The notes: generated by a model from the sequence alone, not told the origin. 43,213 nt of DNA from Desulfovibrio sp. (GCA_031273845.1 JAISRC010000138.1:1-43213); one strand, 5' to 3'. Shown: positions 33,205 to 42,958, counted from the first letter of the stretch. Program-made: numbers and translations.

Positions 33205-36120
33205 ATGCCCGACATAACTGTTTACGCCGAAAGCAGCGACAGGGCCGAGGCAGGCAACGCGCGCACGATTCATATTGAGGGCGCCCGCCAGCACAACCTC
33301 AAAAATCTCAATCTGGACATTCCGCGCGACAAACTGGTCGTCATCTGCGGCCCTTCCGGGTCGGGCAAATCTACCTTGGCTTTCGACCTGATTTACGCCG
33401 AAGGCCAACGCCGCTATGTGGAATCTCTGTCGGCCTACGCCAGACAGTTCCTGCCCCAGATGGACAAGCCGGACGTCGATAAAATCGAGGGGCTTTCCCC
33501 GGCAATCTCCATGGAGCAGCAGGCATCCACACGCAACCCCCGCTCCACCGTGGGGACAGTGACCGAAGTCTACGACTTTTTACGCGTTTTTTTCGCCCGC
33601 CTGGGAAAAATGTACTGCCCGCGCTGCGGCAGACCCATAGCGGCGCAAAGCATCGACGAGATCATAGGCGACATCCTCTCTCTGGACGAGGGCACACGCT
33701 GCATCATCCTCGCGCCCCTGAGCCTGATGCAGAAAGGCACACACCAGGACCGCTTCAAAAAACTGCGCGCCCAAGGCTTCGTCAGGGTACGCATCAACGG
33801 CGAAATTTACGGGCTCGACGATGTGCCCGCTCTGGACAAAAAGAAAAAGCACAACATAGACCTTGTCGTAGACCGTCTGGCCATGCGACCCGGCATACGG
33901 GGACGGCTGGCCGAATCCGTGGAACTTGCCCTGAGTCACGGCGGCGGCGACATGCAGGTCCTTCTGCCCGGAAACGAAGGCGAAAGCGAAAAAATTACCG
34001 TCTATTCCACATCGTCGGCCTGCCCGGAATGCAGGCTGAGCCTGCCCCGGCTGTCGCCGCAGCTTTTTTCTTTCAACGGTCCGCAGGGGGCCTGCCCGCG
34101 TTGTCTGGGCCTGGGCACGGTGGAATACTTTGAACCCGCCCTGATCGCCCCGAACCGCGGCCTGTCCCTTGACGCCGGCGCCCTGCTGCCTTGGAAGTCC
34201 CCTCGCGCCCAGGCGCGTCTTAAAGCGGAACTTCAGACATTTACCCGCCGCTTCCGCGTGACGTCGTCCACTCCTCTTTCCGAATACGAGCCGGAGGCGC
34301 TGTCGGCTCTTTTTTTCGGTGAATCGGAACCCGGCAAAAGCGCCGGCGAGGCGGGAAGTTCGTTGCGCCGCAACTGGATGGGCGGATCGGTACGCATACG
34401 CGGCAAAGACAAAGGCGCGGACAATCCCGATCTTTGGCCCGGAGTGGTGGCCCTGCTGGAAAAGGGCATGCAGTACGGCGATGCCTGGCGCGACGAGCTG
34501 TCGCGCTACCGCCGCACAACGGACTGCCCGGAATGCGGGGGCGCGCGGCTTAATGAGGCGGCCCGCGCCGTGCGGGTGGACGATCTTTCCATAACGGACT
34601 TCTGCCGGCTCTCCATCGCCCGCGCTCTGGAATGGATATCCTCGCGCAGCTTCGGCAAACGGTTGGCGCCTGTGGCCGAACCATTGCTGAAAGAATTGAA
34701 CCACAGGCTGCTGTTCATGGTTCGCGTCGGTCTGGACTATCTTGCCATGGGGCGGGGCATGTCCACTCTTTCCGGAGGCGAAGCCCAGCGCATCAGGCTG
34801 GCCTCGCAGCTCGGCTCCGGCCTTGTCGGCGTCACCTATGTGCTGGACGAGCCGTCCATCGGGCTGCACCCGCGGGACAACGCCCGCCTGCTGCGTACCC
34901 TGAGAGACCTGCAGCAGCGCGGTAACACGGTGCTGGTCGTCGAACACGACGAAGCTACCATAAGGGAAGCAGACACGGTCCTGGAACTGGGACCGGGCTC
35001 GGGAGAAAAAGGCGGAGAACTTGTGTTCCGGGGTACCGTGCCGCAACTGCTGCAGGACCCGGATTCCCTGACGGCCAAATACCTGCGCGGGGATCTTGCC
35101 GCCCCTCTGCCCAAGGAACGCCGCAAGCCCGGAAAAGAACTGGTCCTCAGACAGATACGGACCAACAACCTGCGCGATCTGGACTGCCGCGTCCCGCTGG
35201 GCGTCCTGACCTGCGTCACGGGGGTTTCCGGCTCGGGGAAAAGTTCCCTGGTGGTGGACACGCTGTATAAGCATCTGGCCCTGGCGCGCGGCATCAAGGT
35301 GGAAAATCCGGGCAGCATCGGGGGTATAGAGGGCATTGAAGCGATTGAGCGCATCGTCGCCATCGACCAGACCCCCATCGGCCGCACTCCGCGCTCCAAC
35401 CCGGCGACCTACACCAAAATTTTCGACGAAATACGCGACATCTTCGCAAGCAGTCCGGACGCGAAAAAACGCGGCTACGGCCCCGGACGCTTCTCGTTCA
35501 ACGTCAAAGGCGGACGTTGCGAGCCCTGCAACGGGGACGGACAGATCCGCATAGAAATGCATTTTCTCCCCGACGTGTTTGTGCAGTGCGACGTCTGCGG
35601 CGGCAAACGCTACAATCACGAGACTCTGGAAGTCCGGTACAAGGACCTGAACATCGCTGAAGTGCTGGATCTGACCGTGCAGCAGGCCCGCGATTTTTTC
35701 GGCAATCACCCGGCTCTGGAACGGCGTCTGGCCATGCTGGAGGAAGTCGGTCTGGAATATCTGCGCTTGGGTCAGCCGGCTCCCACCCTGTCCGGAGGCG
35801 AAGCCCAGCGCGTCAAAATTTCCCGCGAACTCGGAAAACGCAGCCTTCCGGGAACCATGTATATTCTGGACGAGCCGACAACCGGCCTGCACATGCACGA
35901 GGTCGGGAAACTCATCAGCGTCCTGCACGGGCTGGTGGAACGCGGGGCATCAGTCGTGGTGATCGAGCACAATGCCGATATGATTTCCGGAGCGGATTAC
36001 GTCATAGATCTGGGGCCGGGCGGCGGGGAAAACGGCGGTCTGATCATTTCAAGCGGCACGCCGGAAGAACTGATGTGCGACCCGAACTCCGTAACCGGGG
36101 CCTTTCTGCGGAAAAAATAG
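33205..36120 (+). CDS. uvrA: Excinuclease ABC subunit A
   Basis: A 971-residue ABC-type ATPase, the damage-recognition subunit of nucleotide excision repair. Both ATP sites are present: Walker [10 protein letters not shown] at residues 49-57 with signature [11 protein letters not shown], and GVSGSGKSS at 673-681 with [11 protein letters not shown]. Two zinc modules (CPEC...CPRC and CEPC...CDVC) are in place. Length is usual (E. coli 940). GAAGGA precedes the ATG. No terminator is obvious after the stop; the rrf2 promoter follows closely. Confidence 0.97.
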   Translation: MPDITVYAESSDRAEAGNARTIHIEGARQHNLKNLNLDIPRDKLVVICGPSGSGKSTLAFDLIYAEGQRRYVESLSAYARQFLPQMDKPDVDKIEGLSPAISMEQQASTRNPRSTVGTVTEVYDFLRVFFARLGKMYCPRCGRPIAAQSIDEIIGDILSLDEGTRCIILAPLSLMQKGTHQDRFKKLRAQGFVRVRINGEIYGLDDVPALDKKKKHNIDLVVDRLAMRPGIRGRLAESVELALSHGGGDMQVLLPGNEGESEKITVYSTSSACPECRLSLPRLSPQLFSFNGPQGACPRCLGLGTVEYFEPALIAPNRGLSLDAGALLPWKSPRAQARLKAELQTFTRRFRVTSSTPLSEYEPEALSALFFGESEPGKSAGEAGSSLRRNWMGGSVRIRGKDKGADNPDLWPGVVALLEKGMQYGDAWRDELSRYRRTTDCPECGGARLNEAARAVRVDDLSITDFCRLSIARALEWISSRSFGKRLAPVAEPLLKELNHRLLFMVRVGLDYLAMGRGMSTLSGGEAQRIRLASQLGSGLVGVTYVLDEPSIGLHPRDNARLLRTLRDLQQRGNTVLVVEHDEATIREADTVLELGPGSGEKGGELVFRGTVPQLLQDPDSLTAKYLRGDLAAPLPKERRKPGKELVLRQIRTNNLRDLDCRVPLGVLTCVTGVSGSGKSSLVVDTLYKHLALARGIKVENPGSIGGIEGIEAIERIVAIDQTPIGRTPRSNPATYTKIFDEIRDIFASSPDAKKRGYGPGRFSFNVKGGRCEPCNGDGQIRIEMHFLPDVFVQCDVCGGKRYNHETLEVRYKDLNIAEVLDLTVQQARDFFGNHPALERRLAMLEEVGLEYLRLGQPAPTLSGGEAQRVKISRELGKRSLPGTMYILDEPTTGLHMHEVGKLISVLHGLVERGASVVVIEHNADMISGADYVIDLGPGGGENGGLIISSGTPEELMCDPNSVTGAFLRKK

Positions 36121-36141
36121 CCATAAAAAACAGCACTCCCG

Positions 36142-36170
36142 TTGACGTATTCCGGCCGGCGTGTTTTAAT
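36142..36170 (+). promoter_or_regulatory. Predicted sigma70 promoter of the Rrf2 gene
   Basis: TTGACG (36142-36147) and TTTAAT (36165-36170) are 17 bases apart. The resulting leader would be about 255 nt and would contain a complete family A repeat. Rrf2 proteins often autoregulate at such a site; no operator was identified. Confidence 0.5.
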
Positions 36171-36263
36171 ACATCTGAACTGTCCGTGCCGCCCGGAAGC
36201 GCACAGTCTTCAACTCACTACAAACAGGCGGGTTGAATAATCCCGAAGACAAAGACATAGAAC

Positions 36264-36377
36264 AGAGCAACTTTGAAAAAGTATATCCGCTCTGCAAGGG
36301 TTTGCCGCCCTCGCCGCGGGATTGGAGCAAGCGGGCTTTGCCCACCGTAAGCGACAATCTCAAGCGTAAAATGTTCC
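36264..36377 (+). repeat. Family A repeat copy in the rrf2 leader
   Basis: AGAGCAACTTTGAAAAAG, TATATCCGCTCTGCAAGGG, GCGGGATTGGAGC, CGTAAGCGACAATCTCAAGC and GTAAAATGTTCC follow the same order as 42998-43125. It ends 56 bases before the rrf2 ATG. Confidence 0.8.
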
Positions 36378-36433
36378 GGTGTCCGGCATTCAACATCAAC
36401 GCCTCTCTCGGCACTTTCCAGCGGGAACACACC

Positions 36434-36832
36434 ATGCGTCTATCCGTAAACGCCAGATACGCCATACGTCTGCTGTGCACACTTGCCCGCTCTTCCCGGC
36501 CGGTCAGTCTGGCCGCTCTGGCGGAATCCATCGGCACCTCCAGGCGTGCGCTGGAAAACGTCAACGGCATATTGAGGCGGCACTGCATTACCGAAGGTTC
36601 GGTAGGCCCGCGCGGCGGGCTTGTCCTGAAGCGCGACATCTCCGAAATCAGCATAGGGCAACTCCTGTCGTGGTTTGATGATGAAGTGGATCTGTGTCTG
36701 TGCCCGACAAGGCAGACCGATCTCTGCGCCGAAAGGAAAAAATGTCCGGCACACATCAAATGGAAAGATATCTCGTCGGGTATGCAGAGCATGCTGGACT
36801 CCGTTTCGCTCAAAGATATCATGCAGATGTGA
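36434..36832 (+). CDS. Rrf2-family transcriptional regulator
   Basis: A 132-residue winged-helix regulator of the Rrf2 group (IscR/NsrR/RsrR-like). The start MRLSVNARYAIRLLCTLA and the helix AALAESIGTSRRALENVNGIL, given here in part, are typical. Cys88, 90, 98 and 104 could bind an Fe-S cluster; Cys98-x5-Cys104 matches IscR spacing. The target genes and signal (iron-sulfur status, NO or sulfur) are unknown. The ribosome-binding site is weak, and an ATG further upstream (36233) would translate the family A repeat, so it was not chosen. Confidence 0.85.
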   Translation: MRLSVNARYAIRLLCTLARSSRPVSLAALAESIGTSRRALENVNGILRRHCITEGSVGPRGGLVLKRDISEISIGQLLSWFDDEVDLCLCPTRQTDLCAERKKCPAHIKWKDISSGMQSMLDSVSLKDIMQM

Positions 36833-36843
36833 AAACGGTAATA

Positions 36844-36966
36844 CAGCATTTTACACTTGAGACGTTGCTTACGGCAGGCAAAATCCGCCTACGGTTGCCT
36901 TGCGGCAAGGGTTTGCAGGCAAACCCCTTGCAGAGCGGATACATTTTTTCAAAGTTGATCCGCTCC
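36844..36966 (-). repeat. Family A repeat copy after rrf2
   Basis: AGCATTTTACACTTGAGACG, TTGCTTACGGCAGG, then GGCAAGGGTTTGCAGGC, CAGAGCGGATAC and GTTGATCCGCTCC. It has the opposite orientation to the copy at 36264, so the two flank the Rrf2 gene as an inverted pair. Confidence 0.8.
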
Positions 36967-37020
36967 GGTACCGGGCAGCCCCGGCAAAATACGGTAAGCC
37001 CGGTATCTTCAACACCGGGC

Positions 37021-37050
37021 AAGGCAGCCGGTTTACCGGCTTTGCCTTTT
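37021..37050 (+). terminator. Probable terminator after the rrf2 region
   Basis: AAGGCAGCCGGT and ACCGGCTTTGCCTTTT form a stem with one small bulge followed by T4. A second small hairpin (CCCGGT...ACACCGGG) precedes it at 36999-37019. It lies between the convergent rrf2 and MFS genes. Confidence 0.55.
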
Positions 37051-37059
37051 CCATTGTAA

Positions 37060-38280
37060 CTATGCGTTGCGCCTGAGGAAGAACAGAAGAAAAAGACCGG
37101 CGGAAAAGAGATACACCGCGTTGATGTCCAGAAATTCGTTCATGCCGAAGGCCAGGACAGGGCCGAGAGCCATCCCGGCATCCGCGGCGAAGGTATAGGC
37201 CACGAGCAGGGAAGGCCCGCCGCTCCGGGCCGCGGCATCGGCAGCCGCGGCATCGGTCAGGGTGGTGAGCGCGGTGGCCGCCAGTTGCATGCCGAGCAGG
37301 CAGGCAAACCAGACGGGCAGAGGCAGAGGAGCCGCAAGGACGGCGGCAAGCAGGCCGCCCGCGGCAAAGGCCCGGTAAAGCAGTCTGCTCCTGCCCCGTT
37401 TGTCCGAAAATTTTCCGACCAGCGGGGCCAGCCACGGTTCCCAAGCCCAGCGCAGGGCCTGGAAAATCCCTCCCAGTGACGCCGCTCCGATCAGTGTGCC
37501 GGCCAGAAACACGCCCCCGCCCGTATGCGCGGCGATCAGGAGGCTCAAGGTCGGAGCCAGGATGCCCTGAATGACCAGAGCGGTAAGACCCCCCGCCGCC
37601 GTTGCCCCGCTTGTCGTCAGCATGCGGACAAAAGTCCTGAAGCGGGCGCGGGTACCGGCACCGGCGCGCACGGTCCCCGTGTCCGCATCAGGCAGGTTCG
37701 CGGGAATCAGGAACAACGCGGGGAAAATCGCCAGAGCAGTGACGGCGCCGAAGGACAGCGCGGTGCTGCCCGGCCCCGCCGCATCCGCGATTATGCCGCC
37801 GAAGAGCATGCCGACCAGACTGCCCAGGCGGTAGATGCCGTTGTATAATCCGGTATAACGCCCTCGGTTGTCCGGGCCGGACAGCTTGAGAATGCAGAAA
37901 AGCGAACCCAGGCGCAGGAGGGTCCAGGCCGCGCCCCAGAGGCAGCGGGCCGCGATCCAGACGGGGAAGGAAGGCGCCAGGCCGTAGACCGTCGTCGCCG
38001 CCGTGGACAGGACCACGGCGGCAATGATGCCGTTGCGCTCGCTGACCACGGTATACAGGCGGCCGACCAGCGGGTTGAGGGGAAGACGCACGATCCTGTT
38101 CGCTGCGAGTATGGCCCCCACTTCCCAGAGAGAGTTCAGTCCGGCTTCCTTATAGTACAGGGGCAGGACGATATACAGCATGGAATCGCCGATCAGGCAC
38201 AATGCCGTGATCAGGGCAAAGCAGATGATGTGACGCCCGTGTTTGTCGGCAGCTTTACGGTTATGTGCTGTGCCGCTCAT
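37060..38280 (-). CDS. MFS transporter
   Basis: A 406-residue major facilitator with about 12 predicted membrane segments. The first helix pair is IICFALITALCLIGD and YIVLPLYYKEAG; the loop NRIVRLPLNPLVGRLY is the family motif between helices 2 and 3. The substrate is not recognisable. It starts 18 bases after the glmS stop and is probably cotranscribed with it, which hints at an aminosugar or envelope link, though this is weak. Confidence 0.85.
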   Translation of the reverse strand: MSGTAHNRKAADKHGRHIICFALITALCLIGDSMLYIVLPLYYKEAGLNSLWEVGAILAANRIVRLPLNPLVGRLYTVVSERNGIIAAVVLSTAATTVYGLAPSFPVWIAARCLWGAAWTLLRLGSLFCILKLSGPDNRGRYTGLYNGIYRLGSLVGMLFGGIIADAAGPGSTALSFGAVTALAIFPALFLIPANLPDADTGTVRAGAGTRARFRTFVRMLTTSGATAAGGLTALVIQGILAPTLSLLIAAHTGGGVFLAGTLIGAASLGGIFQALRWAWEPWLAPLVGKFSDKRGRSRLLYRAFAAGGLLAAVLAAPLPLPVWFACLLGMQLAATALTTLTDAAAADAAARSGGPSLLVAYTFAADAGMALGPVLAFGMNEFLDINAVYLFSAGLFLLFFLRRNA

Positions 38281-38298
38281 TCAGGCGCCGGGCCGCGC

Positions 38299-40131
38299 TT
38301 ATTCCACGGTGACGCTTTTCGCCAGATTGCGCGGCTGGTCCACGTCCTTGCCCAGAAAGGCGGCGGCCTTATAGCTGAACAACTGCAAGGCGGGGAGCAT
38401 GAAAAAGGAACTCAGCGGCCCCCATGCCTCAGGCAGGAGCCAGCTTTCTCCTCCGCGTATTTCCATGCCGTCCTTGGGCGGGTTGGTCAGGGCAATGACC
38501 GGGCCTTTGCGCGCCGCCACTTCTTCCAGGTTGGACAGGGTTTTGGCGAAATGCGCATCGTGAGGCAGGATGAAAAAGGAGGGGAAATCCGGATCAATCA
38601 GGGCAATGGGTCCGTGTTTCATTTCTCCCGAGGCATAGCCCTCGGCGTGTATGTATGAAAGTTCCTTGACCTTGAGCGCGCCTTCCAGGGCCAGAGGAAA
38701 TGATTGGCCGCGCCCGAGGAAGAACATGCCCTTGCAGGAGGCGAAACGCGCGGCCAGATCCGCGGCTTCGGATTCCAGGGTGGGGAGTACGCCCGAAAGC
38801 CCGGCCGGGATGTCCGCCAGTTCGGCCAGAGCCCGGTTCCGGATTTCCCGGCTCAAAGTTCCGTTCGTTTCGCCCCAGTACAGGGCCATGAGCATAAGCA
38901 CGGTCATCTGGGCGGACATGGCCTTGGTGGACGCCACACTGATCTCCGGGCCGGCCTGGGTGAAAATGACGGTGTCCGCCTCGCGGGCTATGGAAGAGCC
39001 GATTACGTTGCAGATGCCTATGGATGCGGCGCCTTTTTCTTTTACCAGACGCAGGGCCGCCAGCGTATCTGCAGTTTCCCCGGACTGGCTGATGACCAGC
39101 AGGCTTTCCCCCGGCGTAAGCAAGGCGTTGCGGTAACGAAATTCCGAGGCTGTTTCCACCGTGGTCGGTATGCCGGCCCAGCTTTCCATGAGACTCCGGG
39201 ACCACAGCCCGGCGTGCCGGGAAGTGCCGCAGGCGACTATGCGCAGGCGGGACGGCACAGGCCGGCCTTCAAGTTCGGGGATACGCACGGCACTGCGTTT
39301 CGCGTCCACCCTGCCCGCGAAGCAGTCGGCCACGGCGCGCGGCTGCTCGAAGATTTCCTTGAGCATGAAGTGTTTGTAGCCGCCTTTCTGCGCCGCCTGC
39401 AGATCCCATTCAATGCGTGTCATTGTTTTCAGCACGGGTTTCAGGTCGGCTATGGAGAACACGTCCACACCCGACGGCGTGATGCGCGCAAGCTCGCCGT
39501 CCTCAAGGAAGATGACATCCCTGGTATAGGGCAGAAAGGCCGGAATATCCGAGGCCGCGAAATTCTCGCCCGCGCCCGACCCTATGAGCAGGGGAGCGGA
39601 CTGCCGCGCCGCGTAAATCGTATCCGGCTCTTCAGGAGAGAGCAGGGCGACGGCATAGGCGCCGTCCGCTTTTTCCAGAGCGCGGGCAAAGGCCCGGATC
39701 AGGGGCATTCCTTCAACCTGCTCGTCTGCTATGAGATTCGCCAAGACCTCCGTGTCCGTTTCCGAGAAAAAGAGGTAGCCCTTGTCCAGCAGGATATCTT
39801 TGCATTCCCGGTAATTTTCTATGATGCCGTTGTGCACTATCGCCAGGTTCCGCTTGAAGGACAGGTGCGGGTGGGCGTTGTTCTCCGTCGGGGCGCCGTG
39901 CGTTGCCCAGCGGGTATGCCCCATGCCCGTTGTCGCAAGGGAGATGTCCATGCCCGCAAGCTTGTCTTCCAGAATGTTGAGTTTGCCTTCCGCCCGGACG
40001 ACCCGCAGTTCCCTGTTCCGCACGAAGCAGACCCCCGAAGAGTCGTAGCCCCTGTATTCCAGGCGGTGCAGGCCTTCCATGATGACGGGAACGGCGGGTC
40101 TGTGCCCGGTGTAAGCTATGATTCCGCACAT
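38299..40131 (-). CDS. glmS: Glutamine-fructose-6-phosphate aminotransferase (isomerising)
   Basis: A 610-residue enzyme that makes glucosamine 6-phosphate for peptidoglycan and LPS. The N-terminal MCGIIAYTGHRPA holds the glutaminase nucleophile Cys2 and is followed by RLEYRGYDSSG. Two SIS sugar-isomerase domains follow (RIVACGTSRHAG; FLGRGQSFPLALEGALKLKE-type segment), and the C-terminus AKSVTVE is the conserved ending. Length is normal (E. coli 609). No glmS ribozyme is seen upstream. MFS follows closely downstream. Confidence 0.97.
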   Translation of the reverse strand: MCGIIAYTGHRPAVPVIMEGLHRLEYRGYDSSGVCFVRNRELRVVRAEGKLNILEDKLAGMDISLATTGMGHTRWATHGAPTENNAHPHLSFKRNLAIVHNGIIENYRECKDILLDKGYLFFSETDTEVLANLIADEQVEGMPLIRAFARALEKADGAYAVALLSPEEPDTIYAARQSAPLLIGSGAGENFAASDIPAFLPYTRDVIFLEDGELARITPSGVDVFSIADLKPVLKTMTRIEWDLQAAQKGGYKHFMLKEIFEQPRAVADCFAGRVDAKRSAVRIPELEGRPVPSRLRIVACGTSRHAGLWSRSLMESWAGIPTTVETASEFRYRNALLTPGESLLVISQSGETADTLAALRLVKEKGAASIGICNVIGSSIAREADTVIFTQAGPEISVASTKAMSAQMTVLMLMALYWGETNGTLSREIRNRALAELADIPAGLSGVLPTLESEAADLAARFASCKGMFFLGRGQSFPLALEGALKVKELSYIHAEGYASGEMKHGPIALIDPDFPSFFILPHDAHFAKTLSNLEEVAARKGPVIALTNPPKDGMEIRGGESWLLPEAWGPLSSFFMLPALQLFSYKAAAFLGKDVDQPRNLAKSVTVE

Positions 40132-40321
40132 TGTTTTTCTCCTGAACGCGGGGCCGGCCGGCGATGCGAAACGCCGTGTCCCGCATGAATCGCTTTCGGC
40201 CGGGAAAAGATACTTCAGGGCATGCAGATCCTGATTGACTCAGATCTAGATTTACTCTTGATTTATTTGCTGAATAACCGTAAGTTAAGAGAAATGCAAG
40301 CCGCAAGCTCAGGGGGTTGTG

Positions 40322-40744
40322 ATGCCTCAGGTAGCCGCAAGAATAAATAGTGAACAGGAACGCTGGCTTAAGGATTATTTCCGTACCAAAAGCGCAGGGG
40401 CGGAGTTTATCTTGCCGTGGGCCGTGGATACCTTTTTCCGCGCCATAATGTCCCTGAAAGGCGCCTTCAGTCCCGCCGAGCTGAAAACCATAGTCGAAGC
40501 CTACAAGGACGTCCGTCTGCTGCCGGGTACGACGCGCGGTTCCTACCTGCTCCTCAGGGTACTTGACGCCTGTGAGGTCGGCAACGTCCATGTCCGGCAC
40601 GGCGCCGGCAAAAGCGCCCTGGAAGCGAAAATAAAGCGCCTCGACGATACGCAGGCCGCCGCCCTCATGGTTTGGGCCGCGGCTTTCTGGGTCAGCAAGA
40701 CGTGCAACGCGGAAACGCTGGATGAATACATCCGCATGTACTGA
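40322..40744 (+). CDS. Unknown 140-residue protein
   Basis: I do not recognise this protein. It is soluble, without signal peptide or membrane helix, and predicted mostly helical: ERWLKDYFRTKSAG, FSPAELKTIVEAYKDVRLLP and the Trp-rich LMVWAAAFWVSKTC. There is one Cys near the middle (LDACEVGN). AGGGGG lies five bases before the ATG at 40322; a GTG one codon earlier is possible. It is divergent from glmS and followed by the family D repeat and rubrerythrin. Confidence 0.75.
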   Translation: MPQVAARINSEQERWLKDYFRTKSAGAEFILPWAVDTFFRAIMSLKGAFSPAELKTIVEAYKDVRLLPGTTRGSYLLLRVLDACEVGNVHVRHGAGKSALEAKIKRLDDTQAAALMVWAAAFWVSKTCNAETLDEYIRMY

Positions 40745-40770
40745 CGTCCCGTATCTGTTTATCGGCGTGT

Positions 40771-40874
40771 GCGTTGAAAAGTAAACTTTCCAACGCAGGA
40801 TCGCCGGCCGAAAAACGTGATTTTCGGCTGAATTACGTTGCTTCCCGGCGATGTCATATTTTCATGCGGAAATC
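40771..40874 (+). repeat. Family D repeat copy 2, upstream of rubrerythrin
   Basis: GCGTTGAAAAGTAAACTTTC, CAACGCA, ATCGCCGGCCGAAAAA, GTGATTTTCGGC, ACGTTGCTTCCCGGCG and ATGCGGAAATC follow the order seen at 25360-25483. It has two hairpins (GCGTTGaAAAG/CTTTcCAACGC and GCCGAAAA/TTTTCGGC), and ends about 100 bases before the rubrerythrin ATG. Confidence 0.6.
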
Positions 40875-40976
40875 TGCAATTTTCCATACTCAATATTTTT
40901 TATCCCCTCTTTACTTTTTTGTCCCGATGACATAAACAGGAAATGTTCCTGATAAACTTAAAAAGAGGTATTCTTT

Positions 40977-41471
40977 ATGTCCAAAACCCAGGATAATTTG
41001 ATGGCGGCTTTTGCCGGCGAGTCCCAGGCCAACCGCAAATACCTTGCATACGCCAAGCAGGCCGAATCCGAAGGCTTGCCCCAGGTTGCCAAACTTTTCC
41101 GGGCTGTGGCCGAAGCGGAAACAATCCACGCCCACGCGCATCTGCGCTACGCGGGGAAAATCGGCAAAACGCTTGAGAATTTGAGCGATGCCGAATCCGG
41201 AGAAGTCTACGAGTTCACCAAGATGTACCCGGAAATGATCAAAGAGGCTAAAAGCGAGGATGCGCAAAACGTGGCAAAATATTTTTCCTATGTTGCCTCT
41301 GTTGAAGAAGCGCACTCCAAACTCTACCGAAAAGCCATAGAAGCCGCGGGCAAGCCGGCCGATGTGGACTATTACGTCTGTGCCGTTTGCGGGTATACGC
41401 ATGAAGGTCCGCACAACGCCGACTGTCCCGTGTGCGGGGCGGCTGCCAAGGCCTTCTATAAAATCGCCTGA
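40977..41471 (+). CDS. rbr: Rubrerythrin
   Basis: A 164-residue non-haem di-iron peroxidase that removes H2O2 in anaerobes. The four-helix ferritin-like domain carries Glu/His ligands (GESQANRKYLAYA; AEAETIHAHAHLRYAG; SVEEAHSKLY), and a C-terminal rubredoxin-like knuckle has CAVCGYTHEG and CPVCGA. An AGAGGT site precedes the ATG. It is the short type with the rubredoxin domain at the C-terminus. Family C element 2 follows 42 bases downstream. Confidence 0.95.
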   Translation: MSKTQDNLMAAFAGESQANRKYLAYAKQAESEGLPQVAKLFRAVAEAETIHAHAHLRYAGKIGKTLENLSDAESGEVYEFTKMYPEMIKEAKSEDAQNVAKYFSYVASVEEAHSKLYRKAIEAAGKPADVDYYVCAVCGYTHEGPHNADCPVCGAAAKAFYKIA

Positions 41472-41513
41472 CAGGACTCCGTCACGCCTTGCCGTTCCTG
41501 AGGAAAAGCTGAT

Positions 41514-41617
41514 TTAGAACTTATCAGTAAATAGTGTTTCGGGGGCAAATACTGCGTCAAGATGGCGTTTTTCCTTGTATTTGCCTCGCCCCCCATTTAT
41601 TTACCGGATAAGTTCTT
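41514..41617. mobile_element. Family C palindromic MITE-like element, copy 2
   Basis: 104 bp, the same length as the copy at 5603-5706 and over 90 percent alike by eye. The ends are TTAGAACTTATCAGTAAATA and TTTACCGGATAAGTTCTTA, with small differences from perfect inverted repeats, and the inner GGGGGCAAATACTGCGTCA is kept. It lies between rubrerythrin and a terminator. Confidence 0.85.
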
Positions 41618-41665
41618 ATTTCTTTAGAGACGCGGCGGATCACGGCTGAGTGCTGTTGAAAAGGT

Positions 41666-41690
41666 CGGGGGGCCACGCGCCCCCGTTTTT
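41666..41690 (+). terminator. Terminator beyond rubrerythrin
   Basis: CGGGGG (41666-41671) pairs with CCCCCG (41680-41685) and is followed by TTTTT. It reads as a plus-strand terminator; family C copy 2 lies between it and rubrerythrin, about 195 bases after the stop. It touches the stop codon of the minus-strand radical SAM gene. Confidence 0.6.
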
Positions 41691-42958
41691 CACCCGAGAT
41701 AGGGGTTGAAATAGCCGATGCGCAGAGCGGGACAGTCCTTTTTCAGCCGCTTGCGGTAGGCCGGCAGACCCATGGCAGGCCCGCGCTCAGTGTCCCGCAT
41801 CAGTTCAAGGTAAATATCCGGGTCAATGTTCAGGTTGCGCAGTTGCAGCATATCCGCCCGCTCTTCCCGCAGCAGAGCCGTCAATGCCGCATACTCGGCC
41901 TCCGTATCGCTGAAGCCGGGGAAAAAGAGAAGATTCAGGGAAACGAAGACCCCCGCTCTTTTCGCCCTGCCGATGCTTTCGCGCACCTGAGCGAAGTCGT
42001 AGCCCTGCGGGCAGTAGTAACGGGCATAGGTATCCGGGTCCGCGCTGTTCAGGCTCACGCGCAACGACGAGATCCCGGCTTTTGCAAGCTCTTCCACCGC
42101 TTCCGGCAGAGAGGCGTTGCTGTTGACGTTGATTGTGCCGCGTCCGCCCCCGGACCTGAAGCTTCTTACGGCGTCCGCGATCAGCGCGCTCCTGGTCAGG
42201 GGTTCGCCCTCGCATCCCTGCCCGAAGGAAAAGACGGGCGCTTCTTTTTCCTTAGCCGCATGATGTCGCATGACTTCGACAATTTCCTCCGCTGTCGGGG
42301 TGAAATTCATGCGTTTCTGGGGCGCGGCGCATACGCCTGATCCGGCTTCCTGCCGGGAAATGCAGCCGATGCAGCGGGCATTGCAGGCGTCCGATACCGG
42401 CAGGGGGGCTTCGAAGCGTCCCAGGCACAGGTTGCGCGCCGCAGGGCAGTTGTACCTGAGGGCGCATGTGCCCGCCAGATGCCGCATCAGCCGGTTGTCC
42501 GGGTATTGTTTCAGCAGGGCGTGCGCTTCGTCGCGTAGGACGCCCGCGGCTATGCCGCTGAAGACCTGGCGCGGATCGTCGTCCACTTTTGCCGCGCATA
42601 CGTAAAAGCGGCCGGAAGCAAAACCTGCTGCTCCGTAAGCGAAGAGCGGCAATACCGGGGCATCGGCGTCCTTTTTGAACGCCGGGTGCGCGGACAGGGT
42701 ATGGGCCGGCGCTGTAAAAGCTGCCACGGCAAGGTCGTCCGTTTCCAGCAGTTCGCCGCTTGTCGGGTCGAGCCCCAGAGCCCGTCTGCCGGGCAACAAA
42801 AAAAGCTCGCTCTCCTTGGGCAGAGGGATCAGTTCCTCCGGGCGGGGCAAGGCCGTTTCAGCGCCGCGCCTGCAGACCATGAGCAGGTCCGGGCGGTCGT
42901 GGATATCCCCGTTTTCCGATGCCGTCACCAGCCGGGGGCGGATGAAAGTCTTCGACAT
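41690..42958 (-). CDS. Radical SAM protein of unknown substrate
   Basis: A 422-residue protein. The radical SAM motif CNARCIGC (C-x3-C-x2-C) lies near residue 190 and is followed by FSFGQGCEGEPLTR, INVNSNASLPEAV and ISSLRVSLNSADPDTY, the usual order for the fold. Extra Cys (CALRYNCPAARNLCLG just before, and CAAPQKRMNF after) suggest an additional cluster or metal site. The N-terminal 150 residues have no family I recognise. ATG at 42958 has GAGG five bases upstream. Confidence 0.82.
   Translation of the reverse strand: MSKTFIRPRLVTASENGDIHDRPDLLMVCRRGAETALPRPEELIPLPKESELFLLPGRRALGLDPTSGELLETDDLAVAAFTAPAHTLSAHPAFKKDADAPVLPLFAYGAAGFASGRFYVCAAKVDDDPRQVFSGIAAGVLRDEAHALLKQYPDNRLMRHLAGTCALRYNCPAARNLCLGRFEAPLPVSDACNARCIGCISRQEAGSGVCAAPQKRMNFTPTAEEIVEVMRHHAAKEKEAPVFSFGQGCEGEPLTRSALIADAVRSFRSGGGRGTINVNSNASLPEAVEELAKAGISSLRVSLNSADPDTYARYYCPQGYDFAQVRESIGRAKRAGVFVSLNLLFFPGFSDTEAEYAALTALLREERADMLQLRNLNIDPDIYLELMRDTERGPAMGLPAYRKRLKKDCPALRIGYFNPYLG

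Noticed and set aside
33580-35928. A 782-residue ORF on the minus strand
   Set aside because: It is antisense to uvrA and has no family features.
38704-40188. A 494-residue ORF on the plus strand
   Set aside because: Antisense to glmS; composition shadow.
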